Positions 28,966 through 38,092 of a stretch of 64,000 nucleotides of DNA are shown here, one piece after another. Each line of letters begins with the position of its first letter. The first letter of the stretch is position 1. Made by a program: the position numbers and the translations under genes. The notes beneath the pieces were generated by a model. It did not search any database. It was given only the letters and a program-made list of their open reading frames with translations, and was not told the DNA's origin. The stretch is from Mycobacterium genavense ATCC 51234. GTDB taxonomy: Bacteria; Actinomycetota; Actinomycetes; Mycobacteriales; Mycobacteriaceae. Location: assembly GCF_000526915.1 (NCBI RefSeq), contig NZ_JAGZ01000009.1:62001-126000 (forward strand). Reading direction: 5' to 3'.

Positions 28966-29582
28966 TTGGCTTGGTCGGCCTGATTCCCGGCCTCGGATTT
29001 GTCGGTGCTCTTACGCCGTCCCACGGTGTCGAAGTCGAAGCCGAACACCGAGAGCGCGACGAGCAGGATCGCGCCGCCCACCACCGAGGGATCGGCGACG
29101 TTGAACACTGGCCACCAGCCGATCGACAAGAAGTCCACGACGTGGCCGCGCAGCGGTCCCGGCGCACGGAAGAAGCGATCGACCAGGTTGCCCATGGCGC
29201 CGCCCAGGATCATGCCCAGCCCCACCGCCCACCAGGGCGAGACCAGCCGCCGGCCCATCCAGAAGATGCCGATCACCACACCGGTGGCGATCAGCGTCAA
29301 CACCCAGGTGTATCCGGTCGCCATCGAGAAGGCGGCCCCCGAATTCCGCACCAACGTCCAGGTCACCGTGTCGCCGATGATCGACACGGGCTGCCCCGGG
29401 GGCAGCAGCCGCACGGCGAGCACCTTGGTCACGATGTCGAGCACCAGCACGACGGCGGCCACTGACACCAGCAGTCGCCGCCGCCGCGGAGGGACTTCGG
29501 GTTCCACCGGCTCCCCGGACGTCGCGGCGTCGGCCGCCGACGACGTCACCGGCTCGGCCGATCCTGTGGGTTCTTCGGGCAC
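28962..29582 (-). CDS. lspA: Lipoprotein signal peptidase (signal peptidase II)
   Basis: 206-residue integral membrane aspartyl protease that cleaves prolipoproteins after lipidation. A hydrophilic N-terminal tail (about 1-33) is followed by four transmembrane helices. Conserved motifs are LVRNSGAAFS, GGAMGNLVDR (first catalytic Asp) and VFNVADPSV (second catalytic Asp). Substrates in this window include LprI and LpqB. First gene of the lspA-rluD pair. Intact. Confidence 0.96.
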   Translation of the reverse strand: MPEEPTGSAEPVTSSAADAATSGEPVEPEVPPRRRRLLVSVAAVVLVLDIVTKVLAVRLLPPGQPVSIIGDTVTWTLVRNSGAAFSMATGYTWVLTLIATGVVIGIFWMGRRLVSPWWAVGLGMILGGAMGNLVDRFFRAPGPLRGHVVDFLSIGWWPVFNVADPSVVGGAILLVALSVFGFDFDTVGRRKSTDKSEAGNQADQAK

Positions 29583-29657
29583 CTAACCATCATCCCCTAG
29601 CTCCCGGCGCCCTCGGGTGCGGCCTCACCGGCCCGGCGCATGGGCAATGATTCGACT

Positions 29658-30584
29658 ATGGGTCGTCTCACCGTCATCGCCACCGGCGGCACGATTTCGA
29701 CCAGTACCGGCGCCGACGGCGTTCGCCGTCCCAGCCGCAGCGGATCCGACCTCACCGCCGGCCTCGACGTCGACGTCGTCGACCTGATGGCGGTGGACAG
29801 CTCGGAGCTGACGACGGCGGACTGGGATCGGATCGGCGCCGCGGTGCGGGCCGCGGTCGACGGGGGCGCCGCGGGTGTGGTCATCGCGCACGGCACCGAC
29901 ACCATGGAGGAGAGCGCGCTGTGGTTGGACCTCACCTACGGCGGTGATCCCCCGGTCGTGCTGACCGGCGCGATGCGCAGCGCCGACGCTGCCGACGCCG
30001 ATGGTCCGGCCAACCTGCGCGACGCGGTGGCGGTGGCGGCCAGCCCGGCCGCACGCGGCCTCGGCGTGTTGGTGTCCTTCGCCGGCCGGGTGCTGCAGCC
30101 GCTGGGCATGCACAAGGTGGCCACCCAGGATCTGAGCGGCTTCGCCGGCGAGCTGGTCGGCACGACGCACGGCGGCGTGGCGCTGACCGGCGCGAATGTC
30201 CGTCCCTACCTCGGTGAGCTACGCGCCGCCGACGCGCCGCGGGTCGACATCGTCGCGGCCTACCTGGGCAGCGACTCGGTGGCGCTGGACGCCTGCGTGG
30301 CCGCCGGGGCACGCGCCGTCGTGCTCGAGGCGCTGGGTTCGGGCAATGCCGGGGCCGCGGTGGTCGACGGCGTCCGCCGGCACTGCGCCGACGGGGTCGT
30401 CGTCGCGGTGTCCACCCGAGTCCCCGGCGGCGGGGTCAGCGCCGGCTACGGCCCCGGCCACGACCTGGTCGAAGCCGGCGCCGTGCTGGTGCCGCGGCTG
30501 CGGCCGCCGCAGGCCCGGGTGCTGCTGATGGCCGCGCTGGCCGCGCGGCTACCGATCGGCGACGCCATCGCCCGCTGGGGCTGA
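29658..30584 (+). CDS. ansA: L-asparaginase
   Basis: Hydrolyses asparagine to aspartate and ammonia. The 308 residues carry both asparaginase signatures: LTVIATGGTIST (nucleophile Thr) and VVIAHGTDTMEESALWL (Thr-Asp-Lys triad region), then VLTGAMRSADAADADGPANL. The ATG at 29658 starts MGRLTVIATGG as in Rv1538c; an in-frame start 18 bases upstream is possible. No signal peptide, so cytoplasmic. In M. tuberculosis this activity supports nitrogen assimilation and acid resistance. Convergent with dinX. Intact. Confidence 0.94.
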   Translation: MGRLTVIATGGTISTSTGADGVRRPSRSGSDLTAGLDVDVVDLMAVDSSELTTADWDRIGAAVRAAVDGGAAGVVIAHGTDTMEESALWLDLTYGGDPPVVLTGAMRSADAADADGPANLRDAVAVAASPAARGLGVLVSFAGRVLQPLGMHKVATQDLSGFAGELVGTTHGGVALTGANVRPYLGELRAADAPRVDIVAAYLGSDSVALDACVAAGARAVVLEALGSGNAGAAVVDGVRRHCADGVVVAVSTRVPGGGVSAGYGPGHDLVEAGAVLVPRLRPPQARVLLMAALAARLPIGDAIARWG

Positions 30585-30623
30585 CGCGGTGTCCTCGGCG
30601 CGCAGCGCGCCCAGGTAGTCGCT

Positions 30624-31762
30624 TCAGTCCAGCGAATCGACCGGATTGGCGGCGACGAGATCGCCGGTGTCGGCGGGGAACGTATGGGCCTGGCCCGGTC
30701 CGCTGCTGCGGGTTTCGAACCGCACGGTGACGACGCCGTGGCCGGCGCCCTGCACCCAGCCGTGCCCGAGTTCGCGGTGCTCGACGTCCAGTCCCACCCG
30801 CCACGGCGACGCCTCCGGCGCCGGTGCGAACATCGCGTCGGTCGCGGTCTCGACCGAGTGCTGTGCGTCCGATTCCGGCGCGGCGAGCTCCAGGTCGGGA
30901 AACAGCGACTCCTGGCGCACCTCGCTCAATCCCGAAAACCCAACGCCGAGTAGGCGAATCGGCCCAATCGCGCGCGGATCGAGCAGCAGCCGGCGGGTCA
31001 GCGCGAGCAGCGCGCCGGCCTCGGTCGTCGCGTACGGCAAGGTCGCCGAGCGGGTCAGCGTGCTCATGTCGGACTTCTTCAACTTCACCGTGACGGTGCG
31101 GGCGCCCCGGCCGTCGCGCAGCAGGCGTTGATGCGCATGCTCGGCGATCGGCTCGATGGCGTCGTGCAGCTGCTCGAGGCTGGTCAGGTCGACGGCGAAG
31201 GTGGACTCGGCGCTGATCTGCTTGGCCTCGGCGCGCTCGGCGACCGGACGATCGTCGATACCGCGGGCCAGCCGGTGCAACGCCGGCCCCACCGTCGCGC
31301 CCAGAATGTTGGCGACCTCGGCGTCGGTCAGCGCGGCCAGCTGCCCGATCGTCTCGATGCCGAGCCGGTTCAGCTTCTCCTCGGCGACCGGGCCGATTCC
31401 CCACAGCCGCCGCACCGGCAGCCCGTCGAGCAGCAACCGTTCCTCGGCGCGCCCGACCACCCGAACGCCGTCGGGTTTGGCCAGCCCGGAAGCGATCTTG
31501 GTGATCTGCTTGCCCGAGCCCGCGCCCACCGAGGCAATCAACCCGGTCTCGTCACGCACCCGTCGTCGCAGGCCCTCGCAGAACGCCTCGACGTCCGCCT
31601 CCGACGCCCCGGCCAGTTGCGGGGGCTCCCGAACGCCTCGTCGAAGGAGAGATGCTCGACGACGGGCACCACGCCGCGCACGACGTCGAACACCCGCCGG
31701 CTGGCGACCCCGTACACCACGCCGCGCGGCGGCAACACCACCGCCGTCACCCCGACCAGGTG
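30624..31762 (-). pseudogene. dinX: Y-family DNA polymerase DinX, 5-prime end lost and frameshifted
   Basis: Similarity to DinX (Rv1537, DNA polymerase IV type) begins abruptly at LVGVTAVVLPPRGVVYG (about residue 67 of the family). The first region, which holds a metal-binding aspartate and the steric-gate area, is absent. After VEHLSFDEAF a base is missing (about 31628-31632) before PPQLAGASEADVEAF; the little-finger and C-terminal parts then read normally (RLWGIGPVAEEKLNRLGIET, TVKLKKSDMSTLTRS, LGHGWVQGAGHGVVTVRFET). With both lesions no active polymerase is possible. The point where similarity stops is a likely rearrangement breakpoint. Confidence 0.9.
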
Positions 31763-31900
31763 AGACATGGAGAACGAATCGTGGTCGTCCAGCAAGCGCA
31801 TGTGGACGCGGCCGCAGCACACCCGGGCAAAGTCGTCGAACGCGATCGCGCGTTTCCAGATGTGCGCATCCGAAGCATCCGCTGTCGGTGGCTCCGTCAT
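31763..31900 (-). pseudogene. Orphan 5-prime gene fragment fused to dinX
   Basis: About 46 codons (MTEPPTADASDAHIWKRAIA... ending SMSH) with their own GGAGAGA ribosome site just before the ATG at 31900. They read into dinX in frame but do not resemble any DinX N-terminus. They look like the start of an unrelated gene cut at the breakpoint. I do not recognise the family. The 143 bases upstream, to the GTG at 32044, contain its presumed promoter and no other gene. Confidence 0.55.
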
Positions 31901-32115
31901 CCGGTCGTTTCTCTCCAATTCACCGATGCCCCTTTCGCAATTGCGTGCCAACAAGCTAGCGTTGCCGACCGAGGCGGCGCTATGCCGTGCTGGTGGCCGT
32001 GCGCGATCCGGCCCAACCACTGCGTCTTTAGGCTAACCCCGATGTGAGCACAGACCTACGCCCTATCGTGGGTATCGTGCCGAGTGACCCGTCCACCGAA
32101 ACCGGGAGTCTGCCC

Positions 32116-33549
32116 ATGATGCACGCTGAATCCGTTCCCGTTCAGCGCTTTTCGGATCATCAGCTCGCCGCGTTGGACGCTCGGCTGGACGGTGACATCG
32201 TGCACTGTCGGCACCCGGAGTACCAGCAAACCCGCCGCATCTGGAACGCGATGATCGACCGGCACCCCGCGTTGGTTGCTCGTTGCCGCACAGATGGGGA
32301 CGTCGCCACCGCAATCGAATTCGCGCGCGAGCACGGCATCGGATTGACCGTCAAAGGCGGCGGCCACAGCGTCACAGGGCATTCCATGATCGACGATGGG
32401 CTGGTCATCGATCTCGCTCGGATGCGCCAGGTCACCGTCGACCCCGAGGCCGCAACGGTTCGCGTCGGTAGCGGCTGTCTGCTCGCCGATATGGACCACG
32501 CGACGCAGATGCACGGTTTGGCAACGCCGGCCGGTGTGATGTCGCAGACCGGGGTGGCCGGGCTGGCGCTCGGCGGCGGCACCGGCTGGCTGACCCGTAA
32601 ATTCGGCCTCACCTGCGATAACCTGCTATCGGCTCGAGTAGTGCTGGCCGACGGCAGCGTGGTTCGCGCCAGCGCCGACGAGAACGCCGATCTATACTGG
32701 GGCCTGCGCGGCGCGGGAACGAATTTCGGCGTCGTCACCGAATTCGAATTTACAACACACGTCGTCGCACAACCACTTCCGGTTGGCACCGCGCTGTATC
32801 GCCTACAGAATGCGGCCGCTGCGATCACGCACTACGACCAGACGATGCAGCGGGCCCCCGACGACCTGAAGGTCGTGGTGTATCTGCGGCGAGCTCTCGC
32901 CGAGCCGGGGATGCCCGACGATCTGGTCGGCGCGCCGGTGTGCGTGCTGGTGAGTGTCTGGACCAGGGATACCGCGGATACAAGATCGATCAACGAGGAG
33001 TTGTGGAGCGGTGCGCCGCAGGTGTTCTCGAGTATCCAGGCCATGCCGTTGGTCGAGCTGCAATCGATCAACGATGACCTGCTGGGCCCGGGCGCGTGCA
33101 ATTACACCAAAGGCGGCTATCTCGGTGAAATCACCGGTGACTGCATCGGCGCACTGATCGAGTCGGCGCAGCTGCTGCCGTCGCCGACCTCGGTGCTGGA
33201 GTTCTCGTATCAGCATGGCGCCCAGGATCTGCTGTCCGAAGACGACACCGCGTTTCCGGATCGCCACGCCGATCATTTCCTCAATGTGCTCACCCGGTGG
33301 GATCCCGGCATCGAAGGCCGTCGCCATATCGATTGGGCACGAGAGACTTACGCCAGGACCTCCGGCTGGCACAGCGGCGGGATCTATTCGAACTTCCTGG
33401 CCTACGACGACGACGCGCGGGTACGGGAGGCTTACCGAAACGGCAAGTACGAGCGACTGGCCACGATCAAGTCGAAATACGATCCGGACAACATCTTCAA
33501 CAGCAACCCAAACATCGCTCCCGACAATACGATCGAACGGCCAATCTGA
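32116..33549 (+). CDS. FAD-linked oxidoreductase of the berberine-bridge/6-HDNO type
   Basis: 477-residue PCMH-type FAD oxidase. The FAD-binding half has CRTDGDVATAIEFAREHG, the likely flavinylation His in VKGGGHSVTGHS, and TGVAGLALGGGTGWLTRKFG. The C-terminal BBE motif reads KSKYDPDNIFNSNPNI. Such enzymes oxidise sugars, alkaloids or polyketides in secondary metabolism; the substrate is unknown. I prefer ATG at 32116, seven bases after GGGAG, over GTG at 32044, which would add 24 residues. A methyltransferase gene starts almost immediately after it. Intact, and absent from this position in M. tuberculosis. Confidence 0.85.
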   Translation: MMHAESVPVQRFSDHQLAALDARLDGDIVHCRHPEYQQTRRIWNAMIDRHPALVARCRTDGDVATAIEFAREHGIGLTVKGGGHSVTGHSMIDDGLVIDLARMRQVTVDPEAATVRVGSGCLLADMDHATQMHGLATPAGVMSQTGVAGLALGGGTGWLTRKFGLTCDNLLSARVVLADGSVVRASADENADLYWGLRGAGTNFGVVTEFEFTTHVVAQPLPVGTALYRLQNAAAAITHYDQTMQRAPDDLKVVVYLRRALAEPGMPDDLVGAPVCVLVSVWTRDTADTRSINEELWSGAPQVFSSIQAMPLVELQSINDDLLGPGACNYTKGGYLGEITGDCIGALIESAQLLPSPTSVLEFSYQHGAQDLLSEDDTAFPDRHADHFLNVLTRWDPGIEGRRHIDWARETYARTSGWHSGGIYSNFLAYDDDARVREAYRNGKYERLATIKSKYDPDNIFNSNPNIAPDNTIERPI

Positions 33550-33550
33550 C

Positions 33551-34594
33551 GTGCACTTGGCCATGATCCCGGACGACCCGGCCGAATGGAAGGCCCTGGC
33601 GTCACGACAACTCCCGTTGCCATTCTTCGATACCCACTTCGCATTCGGCCGGGCGCGCGCGATCATGGCGGCAACCAAACTCGGTGTGTTCGAGTCATTG
33701 CGTCACCAGGCGGCGACGCCCGCCGAAATCGCGGACCGATGCGGCACCGACACGGTGGCGACGCAGCAGCTGCTGATTGCGCTCGCCGGGTCGGATTACC
33801 TGACATACCGCGACGGCCGGTACGCGTTGACGCCGACGGCGCGCACCTGGCTACTGACGAAAAGCCCGAGCTCGGTGGTCGATGCGGTGCTGTTCGCGTT
33901 CGACGAGTGGGAGCTGATGGCGCACGTCGAAGACTATGTGCGCACCGGTATCCCGCTCGAGCTGCATCAGACCGTGACCGGCGTGCAGTGGGAGCATTAC
34001 CTGCGAGCCATGCGGGCCCTGGCCGGCCTGGCGGCACACGAAGTCGCGCAGTTCCTCCCGGTGCACGGCGGTGCGACCGACATGATCGACGTCGGCGGCG
34101 CGCACGGGCGCTATTCGGTTGCCTTGTGCCGGCGCCATGCCCAGTTGCGTTCGGTGGTCCTGGACCTACCCGAGGCCGTCCGGGTGGCGGCGCCGCTGCT
34201 GGCAGCGGAGAACATGGGCACTCGCGTCGTCCATCTCGAGGGCGACGCGCTGTCGCACGATTTCGGCGCCAAGACTTACGACGTGATACTGCTGTCCAAC
34301 GTCGCACACCACTTCACTGCCGCGGAGAACGCACTGTTGTTCCAGCGCCTGGGGCGGGCGCTGCGGCCAGGCGGCGTCTTCGCGGTGGTCGAACCCTTCC
34401 GCCTCGAAACAGGGCATGGCGCAAGCCAATTCGCCGCACTCAACGAGCTGTACTTCGGAGTGACCAGCCGCTCCGGGACTCCGACGACCCGAGAGACCGC
34501 ACGATGGCAGCGGGACGCCGGACTGCAGCCCGCGGCCGAACCGATCCTGCTGAGCGGCGGCGACGTGGGCTTGCAGATCGCGACAAAGTGCTAG
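33551..34594 (+). CDS. Winged-helix O-methyltransferase (acetylserotonin/hydroxyindole OMT type)
   Basis: About 347 residues: an N-terminal dimerisation winged helix (ARAIMAATKLGVFESLRHQA, ATPAEIADRCGTDTVATQQL) and a C-terminal SAM domain with MIDVGGAHGRYSVAL (motif I), VVLDLPEAVRVA and SNVAHHFTAAEN (motif II and catalytic-His region). Enzymes of this fold methylate hydroxyl groups of small aromatic or polyketide substrates. GTG at 33551 is one base past the FAD oxidase stop; ATG at 33563 is an equally possible start. Co-transcription with the oxidase suggests sequential tailoring steps. Ends 3 bases before convergent lpqB. Intact. Confidence 0.82.
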   Translation: MHLAMIPDDPAEWKALASRQLPLPFFDTHFAFGRARAIMAATKLGVFESLRHQAATPAEIADRCGTDTVATQQLLIALAGSDYLTYRDGRYALTPTARTWLLTKSPSSVVDAVLFAFDEWELMAHVEDYVRTGIPLELHQTVTGVQWEHYLRAMRALAGLAAHEVAQFLPVHGGATDMIDVGGAHGRYSVALCRRHAQLRSVVLDLPEAVRVAAPLLAAENMGTRVVHLEGDALSHDFGAKTYDVILLSNVAHHFTAAENALLFQRLGRALRPGGVFAVVEPFRLETGHGASQFAALNELYFGVTSRSGTPTTRETARWQRDAGLQPAAEPILLSGGDVGLQIATKC

Positions 34595-34597
34595 CGC

Positions 34598-36352
34598 CTA
34601 CCCCGGCAGCACCGGCGCGGCGCCACCGGTCATCAAGCCCGGTACCTCCGACCAGCTCTGCTGGCTTTCCGGCGCGGACGCCGAGTACTGCAACACGCCC
34701 TGCGGCGCCGCGACGTAGACGGTCGACGGATTGGCCGCGATCGCGGTCAGCGGGATCTGCAGGCCGTGCGCGGGGGCATCGGAGTTCACCCCGTCGAGGT
34801 TGACGTACGAAACCGGGTGCGCGAGGTCGTTACGGGTCACCACGATGTCGTCACCGGTGCGCCAATACAGCGAGACCACCGAATTGCCCAGCCCGAAACC
34901 CAACCGCCGCGGGTAGGTCAGCGCATACTGCCCGGCCTGGGTCTGCTCGACGCCGGCGAGAATCACCATGCCGCCGATCACCATCGCGGCGCGGGTGCCG
35001 TCGCGGGACAGTTGCAGTTCGGTGATCGGCCCCGGGAATTTGCTCGCCACCGCCCCGGAATCGACCGGTAGCCGCGCGGGTTGGCCGGAGGCCGGTTCCT
35101 GGATGGCCCGCAGCACGTTGTTGCCGTCCACCACCACCCACACCGCGTCGTCCAGCGACCAGCTGGGGCGCGACAGGCTGTGCCCATCGGCGGACTGGAC
35201 CGCCTCGCCGCCGAGATCGCCGATCCACAACGACTCCGCCATGTCCGGCGCGCCGCGGTGCAGGGTCACCACGGACGCCACCTGCCGGCCGCTGCGGGAC
35301 AGCGCGGCCAGTGTCTGGTCGCCCATCCGGCCGAACGCGCCGGGCACCGTGGTGGTCCGCTGTCCGTCCAGCCCGACCAGCGACCCGTTGATCAGGGCGT
35401 GCAGGCCGGCGCCGGCACCGTCGGCCACGCCCGGGTCGGTGGCGGCGACGTCGGAGGTGGTCCAGCCTTCGGCGAACCTGTCGTCCAGCGGCGCCCCGTC
35501 GGCGTTGATCACGTACGGGCCCCGGATGTCGGCCCGGGCCAGCGTCCAAATGATCTGTGCGGCAAGCAATTGCCGACTGTGCGGATCGGTGGTGGACAGT
35601 TTCTGTAGGTCGATGCGCGCGCCGCCATAGCCTCGGCCGATCCCGTTCTTGCCGCCATCGGCCCGGGTCACCGGCCCGCGCAGGCGCAGCGGCGGGGCCA
35701 GCAAATTGCGCACCGTGTGCGCCATCTCCGGCCGGGGTCCGGCCAGCAGCTTGGACACGAGTTCGGTGGGCAGCTGATCATGATCGGAGACCGCGACATA
35801 GCGCGGGTCAGGCACCACCGTCTTGCCGGTCGGGTCGGCGAAGTACAGTGTGTTGCGCTTGTAGGTGGCCTGAAACTGTTGCCAGTCCAGGAAAACCCCG
35901 TTGGGCAGCTTGTCGATTCGCCAGCCGCCGGGGGTCTTGACCAGCTCGATCGGGCCCGGGTCGGGCAGCACGCCCTCCGCCGTTTCGAACACCCCGACAT
36001 CGGACAGCGAACCCAGGATGTCGGCCCGCATGGTCGCCGAAACCCGTTCGGCGCCACGGGTTTCCACGAACACCACATGGTCGATCAGCAGAGCGCTACC
36101 GGCGTCGTCCCACGCGTTGGATGCCGACTGGGTGAGGAACTGCCGCGCGGCCAGATGCCGGTTGGCGGGATCGGCTGTGGCCTTGAGGAATTCGCGCAGC
36201 AACACGTCGGGATCCATGCCCGGGGTGGGCTTGGGTAGATTCGACGGCGCCGGGCGCTCGACGGTGCCGATGGCCTGCGGCGCCGACGTGCTGGGCACCC
36301 CCGCACAGCCGGCCAGCAGCACCGCCAGCAGCGCGACGAACAGGCGCCGCAT
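34598..36352 (-). CDS. lpqB: Lipoprotein LpqB, MtrAB accessory
   Basis: 584-residue lipoprotein. The signal peptide MRRLFVALLAVLLAGC ends in a lipobox Cys. A GerMN-like domain follows (about 120-300: DKLPNGVFLDWQQFQATYKR), then a C-terminal beta-propeller-like LpqB domain (RRLGFGLGNSVVSLYWRTGDD). LpqB interacts with the sensor MtrB and affects MtrA phosphorylation and cell division in mycobacteria. Its ATG overlaps the mtrB stop by one base, so the three genes form the conserved mtrA-mtrB-lpqB operon. The start was chosen at the lipoprotein signal. Intact. Confidence 0.96.
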   Translation of the reverse strand: MRRLFVALLAVLLAGCAGVPSTSAPQAIGTVERPAPSNLPKPTPGMDPDVLLREFLKATADPANRHLAARQFLTQSASNAWDDAGSALLIDHVVFVETRGAERVSATMRADILGSLSDVGVFETAEGVLPDPGPIELVKTPGGWRIDKLPNGVFLDWQQFQATYKRNTLYFADPTGKTVVPDPRYVAVSDHDQLPTELVSKLLAGPRPEMAHTVRNLLAPPLRLRGPVTRADGGKNGIGRGYGGARIDLQKLSTTDPHSRQLLAAQIIWTLARADIRGPYVINADGAPLDDRFAEGWTTSDVAATDPGVADGAGAGLHALINGSLVGLDGQRTTTVPGAFGRMGDQTLAALSRSGRQVASVVTLHRGAPDMAESLWIGDLGGEAVQSADGHSLSRPSWSLDDAVWVVVDGNNVLRAIQEPASGQPARLPVDSGAVASKFPGPITELQLSRDGTRAAMVIGGMVILAGVEQTQAGQYALTYPRRLGFGLGNSVVSLYWRTGDDIVVTRNDLAHPVSYVNLDGVNSDAPAHGLQIPLTAIAANPSTVYVAAPQGVLQYSASAPESQQSWSEVPGLMTGGAAPVLPG

Positions 36353-38043
36353 CACAGACTCCTCTCGGCGTGCTCGTGTTGGCGCGGGCGCTCTTTGCCC
36401 GCCGGTGGCGCGGGTTCCCCGGGCGGCGGCGTGGGCTGCGGGATCGGTTTCATCGGCAACGGGCTGGTGGTGACCTTGTGTCCGCGGACCAACGGAAGCG
36501 TCAGCCGGAAGCAGGCGCCCCGGCCGGGCTCGCCCCACGCCTCCAGCCGGCCCTGGTGCAGGCGGGCATCCTCGACGCTGATCGCCAGGCCCAGCCCCGT
36601 TCCACCGGAGCGCCGCACCCGCGACGGGTCCGAGCGCCAGAACCGGCTGAACACCAACTTCTCCTCGCCGGGCCGCAGCCCCACCCCGTAGTCGCGGACC
36701 GTGACGGCGACGGTGTCCTCGTCGGCCCCCATCCGGATGCGCACCGGTTTGTGCTCGGCATGGTCGATGGCGTTCGCGATCAGATTGCGCAGGATCCGCT
36801 CCACCCGCCGCGGATCGACCTCGGCGATCACCTCTTCCGACGGCATGTCCACCAGCAGCTCGACGCCGGCGTCCTCGGAGAGGTGGCCGACGTTGCTCAG
36901 CGCGCTCTGCACCGTCGTGCGCAAATCGACTGCCTCCACGGACAATTCGGCCACGCCGGCGTCGTGGCGGGAGATCTCCAGCAGGTCGTTGAGCAGCGTC
37001 TCGAAGCGATCGAGCTCGTTGACCATCAGCTCGGTGGACCGTTGCAGGGTCGGGTCCAGCTCGGCGCTGTGGTCGTAGATCAGGTCGGCGGCCATCCGCA
37101 CGGTGGTCAGCGGCGTGCGCAGTTCGTGGCTGACGTCGGAGGTGAACCGGCGCTGCAGGTTGCCGAACTCTTCGAGCTGGGTGATCTGCCGCGACAAGCT
37201 CTCGGCCATGTCGTTGAACGACACCGCAAGTCGCGCCATGTCGTCTTCGCCGCGCACCGGCATGCGTTCGGACAGATGCCCCTCGGAGAACCGCTCGGCG
37301 ATCCGCGAGGCCGAGCGCACCGGCACCACCACCTGGCGCGACACCAGCAGGGCGATACCGGCCAGCAGCACCAGCAGCACCGCGCCGCCGGTGATCATCG
37401 TCCCGCGCACCAGCGTGATCGTGGCCTGCTCGCTGGCCAGCGGGAAGATCAGATACAGCTCCAGGTTTGCCACCTGCGACGACGCCGGCGAGCCGACGAT
37501 CAGCGCCGGCCCCGAGAACCCTTCGGTGTGCACTGTGGCGTACTGGTAGGCCGCCTGCCCGGCCTTGACGAAGCCGCGCAACGCGGCGGGCACCTGGTCG
37601 ACCGGCCCGGCGGCGGCCGCCGCGCGCGGGCCGTCACCGGGCACCATCAACACCACGTCGAACGCGCCGGCCAGGCCGGGACCCGACGACGGGTCGGTTT
37701 TCGACGTCAGCGTGTTGCGGGCCAGCTGCAGGCTGCTGTCCAGTGAGCGCGACTCCTCGCCGTTGACGATCCCGCCGACCGTCGCGCGCGCTCGTTCGAT
37801 CTGCTCGATGCCCGCCTTGACCTTGACGTCAAGAACCCGGTTGGTGACCTGGCTGGTGAGCACGAAGCCGAGCGCCAAGATCACCGCCAAGGACAATCCC
37901 AGCGTCAGCGCCACGACCCGCAGTTGCAGCGAGCGGCGCCAGGCGATGCCGACGGCTCGACTCAACGCACTCATGCCCCGAGTCATGGGACCGGTTCGTC
38001 CCCAGCGGTGACCGTGAATACGTCGCCGCGAGCCCCAGATCAA
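36352..38043 (-). CDS. mtrB: Sensor histidine kinase MtrB
   Basis: 563-residue membrane kinase that phosphorylates MtrA and localises to the division site in relatives. TM1 is at about 42-62, followed by an extracellular loop, TM2 (about 215-235), HAMP (about 236-290: VVPVRSASRIAERFSEGHLSE), HisKA with phosphorylated His306 in FTSDVSHELRTPLTTVRM, and the ATPase boxes NLIANAIDHAE, VTVRDYGVGL and GGTGLGLAIS. The Pro-rich C-terminal tail matches relatives. Lies 49 bases after mtrA. Intact. Confidence 0.97.
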   Translation of the reverse strand: MIWGSRRRIHGHRWGRTGPMTRGMSALSRAVGIAWRRSLQLRVVALTLGLSLAVILALGFVLTSQVTNRVLDVKVKAGIEQIERARATVGGIVNGEESRSLDSSLQLARNTLTSKTDPSSGPGLAGAFDVVLMVPGDGPRAAAAAGPVDQVPAALRGFVKAGQAAYQYATVHTEGFSGPALIVGSPASSQVANLELYLIFPLASEQATITLVRGTMITGGAVLLVLLAGIALLVSRQVVVPVRSASRIAERFSEGHLSERMPVRGEDDMARLAVSFNDMAESLSRQITQLEEFGNLQRRFTSDVSHELRTPLTTVRMAADLIYDHSAELDPTLQRSTELMVNELDRFETLLNDLLEISRHDAGVAELSVEAVDLRTTVQSALSNVGHLSEDAGVELLVDMPSEEVIAEVDPRRVERILRNLIANAIDHAEHKPVRIRMGADEDTVAVTVRDYGVGLRPGEEKLVFSRFWRSDPSRVRRSGGTGLGLAISVEDARLHQGRLEAWGEPGRGACFRLTLPLVRGHKVTTSPLPMKPIPQPTPPPGEPAPPAGKERPRQHEHAERSL

Positions 38044-38092
38044 TGGCGGCGCTCCTCAGCATCGTGACGTCTTACACCGGCGCCGCCGCGGA

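Noticed and set aside
30436..31404. A long minus-strand frame overlapping ansA and dinX
   Set aside because: Low-complexity Arg/Gly/Ala translation typical of a GC-rich shadow; the dinX frame matches a known family.
31901..32115. Possible insertion sequence at the breakpoint
   Set aside because: No transposase frame and no terminal inverted repeats or target duplication visible.
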